64,000 bases of DNA from Pseudomonas sp. GD04091 (GTDB lineage: Bacteria; Pseudomonadota; Gammaproteobacteria; Pseudomonadales; Pseudomonadaceae), in assembly GCF_029836165.1 (NCBI RefSeq), contig NZ_JAOEBG010000005.1, forward strand, positions 62,001 through 126,000, written 5' to 3'. The notes below the pieces were generated by a model. The model ran no database searches and was not told the origin of the DNA. It saw nothing but the letters and a program-made list of their open reading frames with translations. Shown in pieces: positions 54,192 through 62,997 of this stretch. The stretch's first letter is position 1. Every line of letters begins with the position of its first letter. The translations under genes and the position numbers were made by a program.

Positions 54192-56167
54192 ACCGCGCAC
54201 TGCGCCCGGCGTATCTCGGGCTGCTGCTGGGCGCGGCGCTGATCGGCCTGGGCGTCGCCTACGAAAAGCTCTGGTGCGACCCGCGCGAACTGCTCGAACA
54301 GGCGAGCGATCCGCAAGCCCTGCACACCCTCAGCCGCGACGGCGTCACCGTCGAATTCGAGGCCCGCCCCCTGAGCGGCGGCGAGCTGCGCGAGGGCGAC
54401 TTCGCCACGATCCGCTTCAAGGTCAGCGACCAGGCCAGCGGCCAGCCGCTGTCGGGCATGGCGCCCGGTGCCTGGCTGGACCCGGCGCAAGCGGCGCCGG
54501 ACGGCGATCGCGACAGCAGCTGCAAGGCACGCGTGGCGCTGTTCCTCAAGAGCAGCATCGGTGCCCGGCCACTGCTGGACCTCAACAGCTACTTCCTGCT
54601 GGTGCTGAACAAGGACGCCAGCCTGACAGTGATCGACCCGACGGTGTCGGTGGGCGGCATCACCAGCACCCTGGCACGTATCGACCTGCCGGGCCGGCCC
54701 ATGGACTGGGTGGCCACGGGCGATGACAAGCTGGTGTTCGTGTCCATGCCCGAGCGCAATCAGGTGGCATTGATCGACACCGAGACCTTCACCCGGGTGG
54801 CCACGCTGGACGCCGGCGAGCAGCCGTTGCGGGTCGCCCTGCAGCCCGACCAGCGCCAACTGTGGGTGGGCAACAACAGCAGCGACCCGGCCAAGGGCGG
54901 GGTGAGCGTGATCGACGTGCCCAGCCGCACGCTGCTCAAGTCGTTCGTCACCGGGTCCGGGCATCACGAGATCGCGTTCAGCGCCGACTCGCGCCACGCC
55001 TTCGTCAGCAACCGCGATGCCGGCACCCTCAGCGTGATCGACATCGCCCAGATGCGTCTGGTGAAGACCCTCGAGGTCGGCCCGCACCCGTTGTCGGTGG
55101 CGTACTCGGCGTTGTCCCAGGCGGTCTATGTGGTCGATGGCCAGGAGGGCACGGTGCGGGTGATCGATGCCCGCAGCCACCTGCCACGCCACACGGTCAA
55201 GGCCGAGCCGGGTCTGGGGCCGATGCGCTTCAGCGGCGATGGCCGCTTTGGCGTGGTGCTCAACACCCTGGAGAACCAGGCGTTGGTGATCGATGCCAGC
55301 AACGACCAGCTGATCCAGCGCATCCCGGTGGCCGCCGAGCCCTACCAGCTGACCTTCACCAAGGCCTATGCCTATGTGCGCGGCCTGGCCTCGCCGAAGG
55401 TCAGCATGATCAACCTGGCGAGCCTGGGGCAGGGGCGCGAGGCCATCGTCCAGGGCTTCGAGGCCGGCCCCGCGGCACCGCGCCAGGCGGGGGACCTGCC
55501 GCTGGCGCAGGGCCTGAGCGTGGCGCGTGACGACAATTCGGTGTTCGTGGTCAACCCCGTGGACAACACCACGTATTTCTATGCCGAGGGCATGAACGCG
55601 CCGATGTCCGGCTACAACAACCGTGGCCACCAGGCCCGCGCGGCCCGTGTCATCGACCGCAGCCTGCGCGAGGTGGCGCCAGGGGTGTACGGCTCGACGG
55701 TGAAACTGCCGGCGGCCGGTACCTTCGACGTGGCGTTCCTGCTCAACCAGCCGCAGATCATCCACTGTTTCAGTACCCAGGTGGCGGCGCTGCCCGAGGC
55801 GAACCAGCGCAAGCGCGTGCGCGCCGAGTTCCTCGGCACCGATCAGCCGTTGTCGCGGCACGGTCCCTACCTGGCCCGGGTGCGCATCCTGGCCGAGGAT
55901 GGCAAGCCGCGCGTGGGGCTGGGTGACCTGAGTCTGCGCTATTTCCTGGCACCTTCCTCGCTGCCGCGCAATGTGCCGCTGACGGAAGTCGGCGAAGGGA
56001 TCTACCAGGCACCGCTGGAGCTGGCCGAGGCCGGCGCCTGGTACCTGCACCTGCAGTCGCCCAGCCTCGGGCGCACCTTCACCGAGGAAAACTACACCAG
56101 CCTGCGCGTCCTGCCGGACGCCTTGGCGCCCACCGCTTCCCAAGGGGAACCCAGGAGTGTGCGATGA
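54188..56167 (+). CDS. secreted YVTN-type beta-propeller protein
   Basis: A 659-aa protein with an N-terminal membrane anchor or signal (AYLGLLLGAALIGLGVAYEK). An N-terminal domain of about 120 residues is followed by YVTN/NHL-like repeats: VFVSMPERNQVALIDTETF, LWVGNNSSDPAKGGVSVIDV, AFVSNRDAGTLSVIDIAQM and VYVVDGQEGTVRVIDARS (about residues 180-470). A C-terminal beta-rich domain (about 480-640) follows. Probably an interaction scaffold or metal/redox partner in the oxidase system. It overlaps the SCO1 gene by 4 bp. Confidence 0.85.
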   Translation: MNRALRPAYLGLLLGAALIGLGVAYEKLWCDPRELLEQASDPQALHTLSRDGVTVEFEARPLSGGELREGDFATIRFKVSDQASGQPLSGMAPGAWLDPAQAAPDGDRDSSCKARVALFLKSSIGARPLLDLNSYFLLVLNKDASLTVIDPTVSVGGITSTLARIDLPGRPMDWVATGDDKLVFVSMPERNQVALIDTETFTRVATLDAGEQPLRVALQPDQRQLWVGNNSSDPAKGGVSVIDVPSRTLLKSFVTGSGHHEIAFSADSRHAFVSNRDAGTLSVIDIAQMRLVKTLEVGPHPLSVAYSALSQAVYVVDGQEGTVRVIDARSHLPRHTVKAEPGLGPMRFSGDGRFGVVLNTLENQALVIDASNDQLIQRIPVAAEPYQLTFTKAYAYVRGLASPKVSMINLASLGQGREAIVQGFEAGPAAPRQAGDLPLAQGLSVARDDNSVFVVNPVDNTTYFYAEGMNAPMSGYNNRGHQARAARVIDRSLREVAPGVYGSTVKLPAAGTFDVAFLLNQPQIIHCFSTQVAALPEANQRKRVRAEFLGTDQPLSRHGPYLARVRILAEDGKPRVGLGDLSLRYFLAPSSLPRNVPLTEVGEGIYQAPLELAEAGAWYLHLQSPSLGRTFTEENYTSLRVLPDALAPTASQGEPRSVR

Positions 56168-56817
56168 ACCGTCTTCATGGCTCAACATTGCTCGGCCTGA
56201 GCCTGCTGCTGGCCAGCCAGCTGGCGCTGGCCCACGCCGGCCACGATCATGGCGGCAAGCCAGAGCAGCCGCCCGCCGCGCGACAGGAAAAGGCCAGCGT
56301 GCGCTTTGCCGATGTGTCGCTGCTCGACCAGGACGGCATGCCGGTGCGCCTGGAGCAAGACCTGGTGGGTGACCATCTGGTGGTGATGGGCTTTATCTAC
56401 ACCCGTTGCACCACGGTGTGCCCGGTGGTCTCGTCGATCATGAGCAAGGTCCAGCAGCAGTTGGGCGGGCGGGTGGGCGAGGAGGTGCGCCTGGTGTCGA
56501 TCAGCGTGGACCCGCAGCGCGACGACTCGAAGCGCCTGGCCGGCTACGCTCGCGCATTCCAGCATGGCCCGGGTTGGAGCTGGCTGACCGGTTCGCCCTA
56601 TGCCATCAGCGAAACGCTCAAGGGGCTGGGCAGCTTCAGCGCCAACCTCGCCGAGCACCCGCCGCTGATCCTGGTCGGTGACGGGCGCAGCGGGCACTGG
56701 ACCCGTTACTACGGCTTCACCGATCCCAACGTGCTGCTCGGCGAGATCGACCGCCTGAGCGCACGCCGGGTGCATGCCAAGAGCACGGTCATCGCCGGCC
56801 AGGAGGTGCAGCCATGA
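56164..56817 (+). CDS. SCO1/SenC copper chaperone (first copy)
   Basis: A 217-aa periplasmic thioredoxin-fold copper chaperone. It has a signal peptide (1-23), an N-terminal His motif HAGHDHGG (24-31), copper-binding CTTVC (C82, C86) and the distal His in NLAEHPPLILVGD. Members deliver Cu to cuproenzymes such as cytochrome oxidase; here the likely client is the multicopper oxidase. The ATG overlaps the propeller gene by 4 bp. Confidence 0.9.
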   Translation: MNRLHGSTLLGLSLLLASQLALAHAGHDHGGKPEQPPAARQEKASVRFADVSLLDQDGMPVRLEQDLVGDHLVVMGFIYTRCTTVCPVVSSIMSKVQQQLGGRVGEEVRLVSISVDPQRDDSKRLAGYARAFQHGPGWSWLTGSPYAISETLKGLGSFSANLAEHPPLILVGDGRSGHWTRYYGFTDPNVLLGEIDRLSARRVHAKSTVIAGQEVQP

Positions 56818-57470
56818 ACGCGCGAACTTCGCGCCATGGCGGCATGCGCGGCCTTGACTGGCTGGTGCTGGGCGGCTGCCTGTGGATCCTCGCCTCGGTG
56901 GCGGTCGCCCATGAAGGGCATGCACCTGCGCCGCAACCGGCACCGCAACCGATGCTCAGCGGCGCCGGCACCCGCGATGCGCAGAGCTGGTTCACCGACA
57001 CCGTGCTCAAGGACCAGGATGGCCGCGAACTGCGCTTCTACAGTGATGTGCTCAAGGACCGGGTGGTGATGCTCAATGTCATCTTCACCCACTGCAACGA
57101 CGCCTGCCCGCTGATCACCCGCAAGCTGCGCGAAGTGCGCGAGGCCATGGGGCCTGAGCTGGCGGCGCGGGTGACATTCGTCTCGGTGAGCAGCGACCCG
57201 TCGAACGATACCCCCGAGGTGCTCAAGGCGTTTGCACGCAAGCAGGGCGTGGACGGGCCGAACTGGTTGTTCCTGACCGGCGACAAGGCCAGTGTCGGCC
57301 TGGTGCTCGGACGCCTGGGGCAGTTCCTGCCCAGCCCCGAGCAGCACTCCACGCAGTTGATTGCCGGTGACGTGGCGGGCAAGCGCTGGAGCAAGATCCG
57401 CCCGGACGCGCCGCCGGTGGCGATCGCCCAGCGCATGCAGCTGCTGACCCAGCCGCTGGCGGGGCGCTGA
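56814..57470 (+). CDS. SCO1/SenC copper chaperone (second copy)
   Basis: A 218-aa SCO-family protein with a membrane anchor (residues 12-33). It has the motif HCNDACPLI (C94, C98) and distal His in PSPEQHSTQLIAGDV. Unlike the first copy it has CNDAC instead of CTTVC. The start overlaps the previous gene (ATGA). Two copies suggest distinct jobs, for example copper loading and thiol reduction. Confidence 0.9.
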   Translation: MNARTSRHGGMRGLDWLVLGGCLWILASVAVAHEGHAPAPQPAPQPMLSGAGTRDAQSWFTDTVLKDQDGRELRFYSDVLKDRVVMLNVIFTHCNDACPLITRKLREVREAMGPELAARVTFVSVSSDPSNDTPEVLKAFARKQGVDGPNWLFLTGDKASVGLVLGRLGQFLPSPEQHSTQLIAGDVAGKRWSKIRPDAPPVAIAQRMQLLTQPLAGR

Positions 57471-57474
57471 CATC

Positions 57475-58998
57475 ATGAGCAAGCCCGCTCCCGCGTTGGT
57501 CCTGCTCGTGCTGTGGTTGTGCCTGTGGGGGCCGGCGCAGGCGGCGCAACTGAACGAGCAGGAGCAGGCCGGCAAACGTCTCTACCGCGAAGGCGTCTCC
57601 AGCAGCGACGCCCAGTTGCTGGCCCGGGTGGGGCCTGGCGACATGAGCGTCCCGGCCAGCGTGCTGCCGTGCGCCAGCTGCCACGGCAACGATGGCCGTG
57701 GCCGCAGCGAAGGCGGGGTGCGCCCACCGAACCTGGACTGGCAGCGCCTGGCCCTCGGATCGGCTGAGCGCGAGAGCAACAGTCGACGCTACCCGGCCTA
57801 CAGCGATGCGAGCCTGGCGCGGGTCATCCGCAGTGGCATCGACCCCGCCGGCAACCGCCTGGACCCGGCCATGCCTCGCTTCGACCTGAGCCTGGCCGAT
57901 CAGCGCAACCTGCTCGCCTATCTCAAGCGCCTGGGCGAAGACCATGATCCGGGCGTGGAGGAGGGCACGTTGCGCCTGGGCACCCTGTTGCCGCAACGAG
58001 GCCCGCTGGCCGAGGCCGGGCGCACGGTGCGGGCGGTGCTGGAAGACGGTATCGAGCAACTGAACCGGCAGGGTGGGATCCATGGCCGACGCCTGCAACT
58101 GATCGCGCGCGATCCGGGCTTGGACCCGAGCAGTACAGCGCAGGCGCTGGACAACCTGATACGGCAGGAGCGGATCTTTGCGCTGATCGCGCCGCTGGCT
58201 CCGCTGCTCGACGGTCGTCAGTTGGAACAGGCAGGCCTGCCGCTGATCGGGGCCACGCCGCGCGGTGGTGGTAACGCACAGGTGTTCGACCCTTTGCCGG
58301 GCGTGCCCGAGCAATTGCTCAGCGTGGCCTTGCATGCCCGTGACGCGCTCGGCCTGGCCCCTGATGCCCTGCGGGTGGTCCACGCCGGCGAAGACCAGGC
58401 CGAGGTGGCGCAGGTGGTGTCTGGGCGTATGCGTCAACTGGGCTTTGTCGTCGCGCCCGCCCAAGCCTTCACCGGTCAGGCCCCAGAGGGTGAGGGCATT
58501 GTCTTCGTCGGGCGCGCCCAGGCGTTCGCCGAGCTGGCGTCCAGCCTGCAGGCGATCGGGCGCCACCCCTACCTGCTCGCGGTGTCGGGCCAGGTGGCCG
58601 GAGCCGTGCCGGGGTTGGCGCCGGTGTGGTCGCAGCGGGTGTTGCTGGCCTATCCCTTCGTGCCCGGCGACTGGACGGCGCAAGGGCGGGCGACCCTGGC
58701 CGGTGTGCAGCAGCGTCAAGGACTCGAGGCGCGGCAGGCATCGTTGCAGGTCAGCACCTTGAGCGCGTGGCGCTTGCTGGTCGAGGCCTTGCGGCAGGTC
58801 GGGCGCGATGCCAGCCGCGAGCAACTGCTCGACGCCCTGGAGCGGCTGCATGATGTCGACACCGGACTCACGCCGTTGCTGGGCTTCGGCCCTGGGCGCC
58901 GGCAGGGTATGGCCGGTGCCCATGTGGTGAAGGTGAGCCTGCCGGGGCCGGCCTACACCGAGGTGGCGCCGTATCGCCCGGTGCCGCAGAGCCCATGA
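57475..58998 (+). CDS. c-type cytochrome fused to a periplasmic ligand-binding domain
   Basis: A 507-aa exported protein. Signal peptide (1-23). The N-terminal c-type cytochrome domain (about 25-160) has CASCH (65-69) and an axial MPRF Met. The C-terminal part (about 165-500) resembles type I periplasmic-binding/branched-chain amino-acid receptors (GTLLPQRGPLAEAGRTVRAV, GIHGRRLQLIARDP). Such a fusion could sense or bind a substrate while passing electrons. It lies in the oxidase operon 4 bp after the second SCO gene. Confidence 0.82.
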   Translation: MSKPAPALVLLVLWLCLWGPAQAAQLNEQEQAGKRLYREGVSSSDAQLLARVGPGDMSVPASVLPCASCHGNDGRGRSEGGVRPPNLDWQRLALGSAERESNSRRYPAYSDASLARVIRSGIDPAGNRLDPAMPRFDLSLADQRNLLAYLKRLGEDHDPGVEEGTLRLGTLLPQRGPLAEAGRTVRAVLEDGIEQLNRQGGIHGRRLQLIARDPGLDPSSTAQALDNLIRQERIFALIAPLAPLLDGRQLEQAGLPLIGATPRGGGNAQVFDPLPGVPEQLLSVALHARDALGLAPDALRVVHAGEDQAEVAQVVSGRMRQLGFVVAPAQAFTGQAPEGEGIVFVGRAQAFAELASSLQAIGRHPYLLAVSGQVAGAVPGLAPVWSQRVLLAYPFVPGDWTAQGRATLAGVQQRQGLEARQASLQVSTLSAWRLLVEALRQVGRDASREQLLDALERLHDVDTGLTPLLGFGPGRRQGMAGAHVVKVSLPGPAYTEVAPYRPVPQSP

Positions 58999-59043
58999 GT
59001 GGTGTGTGCGCCTTTGATGCATCGATGAGGGGAGAAGCTTGCC

Positions 59044-59685
59044 ATGCGAATCCTGATTGTTTGCCTGTTGTCGCTGCTTGCCCAGGCAAGCCACGCCGAT
59101 ACCCCGGTAGCCCGGGTCAACGGGGTGGAGATCGGCGTGCTGCGCCTGGAGCGCTATTTCACCGAATACCTCCAGGCCCAGGGCAGGGCGGTGGCCAGCA
59201 TCCGCAATCCCAACCTGTACCGCAGCCTGCGCGAACAGGCCCTCGATGAGCTGATCGACAAGGAACTGCTCTGGCAGGAGGCCCGACGTCAGGGCATCGA
59301 TATCAGCGACGCGCAGGTAGTGGCACGAGTCGGCGAGATGGAAGCGGCATTCGCCAGCCCTGCGGTGTTCGAGCGCCGCCTGGGCGAGGCGGGTTTCGAT
59401 CGCGCGAGCTTCGCTGACTACACTCGACGTGAGATGGCGGCGCAACAGGTCTATGCCCGGCTGACCGAGGTCCGGGCGCCCAGCGAGGCCGAGGTGCTGG
59501 CCTTTCATCAGGCCAACCGGCAAAGACTCCAAACCATGCAGAACCAAAGCGATAACACTTCTGTCTCACCTGAGACTGACCTGAAACTGGCCCGGGCGGC
59601 GCTCGTCGCGCAATTGCAGGCCCAGCTGCGGCAGTCGGTACGCCAACGTTTGCGCGAATCCGCTAAAGTGGAGCGCGCCGACTGA
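59044..59685 (+). CDS. SurA-N-domain periplasmic chaperone-like protein
   Basis: A 213-aa exported protein with a signal peptide (1-19, cut after SHA) and a SurA-N/PpiC-type chaperone domain (VARVNGVEIGVLRLERYFTE, REQALDELIDKELLWQEARR). A long helical C-terminus (about 150-213) follows. The parvulin peptidyl-prolyl isomerase domain is absent. MofB in Leptothrix is a rotamase encoded with an oxidase, so a chaperone function is likely. GAGGGGAG precedes the ATG at 59044. Confidence 0.85.
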   Translation: MRILIVCLLSLLAQASHADTPVARVNGVEIGVLRLERYFTEYLQAQGRAVASIRNPNLYRSLREQALDELIDKELLWQEARRQGIDISDAQVVARVGEMEAAFASPAVFERRLGEAGFDRASFADYTRREMAAQQVYARLTEVRAPSEAEVLAFHQANRQRLQTMQNQSDNTSVSPETDLKLARAALVAQLQAQLRQSVRQRLRESAKVERAD

Positions 59686-59702
59686 GGGGATGCCTGGGGT
59701 TT

Positions 59703-59861
59703 CCCCAGTGTTGGGGAATCGCGACTTGGCAAAGTGCCATCAGTTTCCCCGGTTCTGGGGAAACTGGCGGCCGGGTAGTTCGGGATGGGTGACAATCTCC
59801 ATCGTTATCAACGACTTGAAAGCGGTGCGCAATGACTTTTAATGCCTGGCACGAAGCCTGC
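59703..59861 (+). promoter_or_regulatory. sigma-54 promoter with two activator dyads before the receiver gene
   Basis: Dyads CCCC-AGTGTT-GGGG (59703-59716) and CCCC-GGTTCT-GGGG (59747-59760) flank an inverted repeat TGGCA-AAG-TGCCA (59727-59739). The -24/-12 promoter is TGGCACGAAGCCTGCT, with GG 59848-59849 and GC 59860-59861. It drives the receiver protein and secretion genes. Confidence 0.8.
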
Positions 59862-59926
59862 TCAAGCCTCTACAAGGCCGCACTTCGCAGACCGGGAAAC
59901 CGGGCAGTTCATGGGAGTGGACCTTG

Positions 59927-60457
59927 GTGAACAGAGTATTGGTAGTCGATGACGAACAGACCCTTGCGCAGAATCTGCAGGCGTATCTGCAGGCGCAAGG
60001 CCTGGAGGTCCATCTCGCCCATGACGGTACCAGTGGTATCGATCAGGCCGAGAGCCTGGCACCGGACGTGATCGTGCTGGATTACCGCTTGCCCGACATG
60101 GAGGGATTTCAGGTCCTGGAGACCGTGCGCAGGAACAGGCCGTGCCATTTCGTGCTGATCACCGCCCACCCGACCGCCGAGGTCCGTGAGCGGGCCGCCG
60201 AGCTGGGCGTGACCCATGTCCTGTTCAAGCCGTTCCCGTTGATGGAACTGGCCCGCGCCGTCTTCGACCTGATGGGCATCGAGCGCCAGCGCAGGGCCAC
60301 GGACACGCCGGCCGAAGGGTTCGTCGAACGACGCCAGAACAGGAACGAGTCGTTCCCCTTGCAGTTGTACGATGGCAGCTGGGTCCTGGCCGACCGCCGA
60401 CGCAATGGCGCCAAGCCTCCCGAAGCTGACAACGATCAACTGCTCACCGGGGAATAG
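59927..60457 (+). CDS. stand-alone response regulator receiver protein
   Basis: A 176-aa CheY-like receiver. It has VLVVDDE (acidic pair at residues 8-10), phospho-Asp in VIVLDYRLPD (about D53), the T/S residue in LITAHPTAE and the Lys in VLFKPFPLMEL. A C-terminal tail of about 55 residues (GFVERRQNRNESF and on) has no known output domain. The GTG at 59927 follows GGGAGTGG; a TTG lies one codon earlier. It may regulate secretion by protein contact. Confidence 0.85.
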   Translation: MNRVLVVDDEQTLAQNLQAYLQAQGLEVHLAHDGTSGIDQAESLAPDVIVLDYRLPDMEGFQVLETVRRNRPCHFVLITAHPTAEVRERAAELGVTHVLFKPFPLMELARAVFDLMGIERQRRATDTPAEGFVERRQNRNESFPLQLYDGSWVLADRRRNGAKPPEADNDQLLTGE

Positions 60458-60514
60458 CGGCGCCCGCGGCTACCCCGAAGCCTGCGACGCCGCCCCTGAG
60501 CGGAGTCGCAGGCC

Positions 60515-62233
60515 ATGTCCCAGGCATTCGATGCAGATTCACCGGCACCCGCGGATCCGCGGCAGCGGGCTTGCCCCGAGATTGCCGCCTATCCTCGCGA
60601 CCTCCTGGCCCAGGCCCGCCAGCAAGCCGGTGAAGAGCGCCTGCTGGCCTGCCTGGAGCGCCTCTGCAGCGACACCCCCGCCATCTTCACCCAGCGCCTG
60701 GCCGCCACCCTGCATTACCCGGTGCTGGCCACCCAGGCTCTGTTCGCCTGCGCCCCGGCCTTCGAACGGGTCAGCCTGGCGCAGTGCCTGAAACGCGAGT
60801 TCGCTCTGGTCGAGCACGAAGGTCAGCAGGTCGGTGTGTTCGCCGATCCCTTCGACAGCGCCCGTCTGGCCTGGATCGACGACTGCCTGCAGGGCCTGGC
60901 GCTGTACCTGGTCCATGCAGCCGACCTGGCCGCGTTTCTCGCCCGCCACGAAGAGAGCTTTCACGCGGTCGACGCGCTGGGCCAGGACACCGAGGCCAGC
61001 AGCGAGACCGATCCGCTGCAACGTCTGTCACTGACCAGCATCAGCGAGGACCAGAGCCGTGTGGTCAAGCTGGTCAACTCCACGCTCTACGACGCCCTCA
61101 AGCTGCATGCCAGTGACATCCACCTGGGCATGACCGGCCAGGGTCTGACCATCAAGTACCGCATCGATGGCGTGCTCAACGGCGCCGGCAAGGCCAGCGG
61201 CAGCGCGTTCGCCGAGCAGGTGATCTCGCGCATCAAGGTGATGGCCGAGCTGGACATCGGCGAGAAGCGCGTGCCACAGGACGGCCGCTTCAAGGTGGCC
61301 ATCGGCGAGCGGCAGATCGACTTCCGCGTGTCGATCATGCCGAGCATCTTCGGTGAGGACGCGGTGCTGCGGGTGCTGGACAAACAGGACCTGGCCGACC
61401 AGGTCAGCGGCGTGCAGCTGCAGGCCCTGGGCTTCGAGGAGCAGACCCTGCGCGCCTTGCGCCGGCTGGCCGGCGAACCCTACGGCATGATCCTGGTCAC
61501 CGGCCCCACCGGCAGCGGCAAGACCACCACCCTCTACGCCATGCTCAGCGAGATCAATCATGGCACCGACAAGATCATCACCATCGAGGACCCGGTCGAG
61601 TACCAGCTGCCCGGTGTGCTGCAGATCCCGGTCAACGAGAAGAAGGGCCTGACCTTCGCCCGTGGCCTGCGCTCGATCCTGCGCCACGACCCGGACAAGA
61701 TCCTGGTCGGCGAGATCCGCGACCCGGACACCGCGCAGATCGCCGTGCAGTCGGCGCTCACCGGGCACCTGGTGTTCACCACCATCCACGCCAACAACGT
61801 GTTCGATGTGATCGGCCGCTTCAGCCAGATGCAGGTCGACCCCTACAGCTTCGTCTCGGCGCTCAACGCCGTGCTGGCCCAGCGCCTGGTGCGCCTGGCC
61901 TGCCCGCACTGCGTGGTGGCCGCTGAGCCAGATGACGAACTGCTGGCCGCGTCCGGCCTGAGCCGTGACGGGGTCGCCGGCTGGCACTTCGTGGGGGCCC
62001 AGGGCTGCGGCCAGTGCCGTGGCAGTGGCTACCGCGGGCGCAGCGCGATTGCCGAGCTGCTGCACCTGGACGACGACCTGCGGCAGATGATCGTCGAACG
62101 GCGCCCGCTCTCACAGATCAAGCAACTGGCCTGCCAGCGCGGCCTGCGCCTGTTGCGTGCCTCGGCCCTGGACCTAGTCCGCGCTGGCCGCACCACTCTC
62201 GAGGAGATCAACCGTGTCACATTTATCGCCTGA
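60515..62233 (+). CDS. type II secretion / type IV pilus-like assembly ATPase GspE
   Basis: A 572-aa hexameric secretion ATPase. It has an N-terminal domain (1-160), Walker A GPTGSGKT (about 330-337), the Asp-box ITIEDPVEYQLPGVLQIPVN, Walker B DPDKILVGEIRDPDTAQIAV and a His-box TGHLVFTTIHANNVFDVI. A zinc tetracysteine site CPHC (about 463) ... CGQC (about 498) is present, as in GspE. It starts a secretion cluster continuing beyond the window, likely dedicated to exporting the oxidase (by inference). It overlaps the next gene. Confidence 0.93.
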   Translation: MSQAFDADSPAPADPRQRACPEIAAYPRDLLAQARQQAGEERLLACLERLCSDTPAIFTQRLAATLHYPVLATQALFACAPAFERVSLAQCLKREFALVEHEGQQVGVFADPFDSARLAWIDDCLQGLALYLVHAADLAAFLARHEESFHAVDALGQDTEASSETDPLQRLSLTSISEDQSRVVKLVNSTLYDALKLHASDIHLGMTGQGLTIKYRIDGVLNGAGKASGSAFAEQVISRIKVMAELDIGEKRVPQDGRFKVAIGERQIDFRVSIMPSIFGEDAVLRVLDKQDLADQVSGVQLQALGFEEQTLRALRRLAGEPYGMILVTGPTGSGKTTTLYAMLSEINHGTDKIITIEDPVEYQLPGVLQIPVNEKKGLTFARGLRSILRHDPDKILVGEIRDPDTAQIAVQSALTGHLVFTTIHANNVFDVIGRFSQMQVDPYSFVSALNAVLAQRLVRLACPHCVVAAEPDDELLAASGLSRDGVAGWHFVGAQGCGQCRGSGYRGRSAIAELLHLDDDLRQMIVERRPLSQIKQLACQRGLRLLRASALDLVRAGRTTLEEINRVTFIA

Positions 62234-62996
62234 TCGGTATTGCGCGGTGCTCGGCGCCGAAGGTGTCGGCCTGGGTCGCTGGCACGGCCAGCAACATCAA
62301 TGGCTGGGCAGCCGTGGCTTCAGCTGCGAGGCAGCCCAGCCGGCGTGGGCCGCGGCCCTGCAAGCGCTGTCTGGCCTGCTGGGCGAGCACGCGGTGCGTG
62401 GCGCGCAACTGCGCGTGCTGCTCTCGGCGCGCTACAGCCGCTTCTGTCTGGTGCCCTGGAGCGAGGCCATCGGCCATCCCCGCGAGCTGGAGGCCTATGC
62501 TCGGGCCTGCTTCGAGAATCTCTATGGCCAGGTGCTGCACGACTGGCGCATCGTCCTGTCGCCGGAGCCGGCCGGTGCCGCGCGCATCGCCACCGCGCTG
62601 CCCGAGGCGTTGCTCCAGGGCCTGCAGGCCCTGGGGCGCGAGTGCCGGCTGAGCCTGCGTTCGGTGCAGCCCTACCTGATGGCGGCCTACAACCGCTGCT
62701 CGGCGCAGCTGGCCCAGGGCGACTTTCTGTTCGTGCTCGCCGAGCCGCGCCGCAGCGTGCTGCTGCTGGCCGCCGGCGGCCTGTGGCAGCAGGTGCTGGC
62801 CCAGGGCTGCGCGGACAGCGACCAGGCCCTGCAGGCGCTGATCGAGCGTACCTGCGAGCTCTACGGCGAGCAGGTGCCCCGGGTGTACCTGCATGCACCG
62901 GGACGCACCGCTGGGGCCGGCATCGCGGCGGTGCAGCTGTGCGCGCCGGCCACCGAGGCCGACCCGCTGTGCGCCATGTGGCGGGCGGTGGCCTGA
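62214..62996 (+). CDS. PilM/GspL-like cytoplasmic actin-fold protein
   Basis: A 260-aa protein that starts with GTG at 62214, overlapping the GspE end. No membrane helix. Position between GspE and a PilN-like gene, and the overall alternating beta/alpha pattern (LSLRSVQPYLMAAYNRCSAQ), suggest the PilM/GspL cytoplasmic domain that links the ATPase to the inner-membrane platform. Sequence motifs are weak, so the call leans on context. Confidence 0.6.
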   Translation: MSHLSPDRYCAVLGAEGVGLGRWHGQQHQWLGSRGFSCEAAQPAWAAALQALSGLLGEHAVRGAQLRVLLSARYSRFCLVPWSEAIGHPRELEAYARACFENLYGQVLHDWRIVLSPEPAGAARIATALPEALLQGLQALGRECRLSLRSVQPYLMAAYNRCSAQLAQGDFLFVLAEPRRSVLLLAAGGLWQQVLAQGCADSDQALQALIERTCELYGEQVPRVYLHAPGRTAGAGIAAVQLCAPATEADPLCAMWRAVA

Positions 62997-62997
62997 C

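Noticed and set aside
53954..56188. 744-codon minus-strand frame opposite the propeller gene
   Set aside because: Same shadow effect; it would also cover the sigma-54 promoter and leader.
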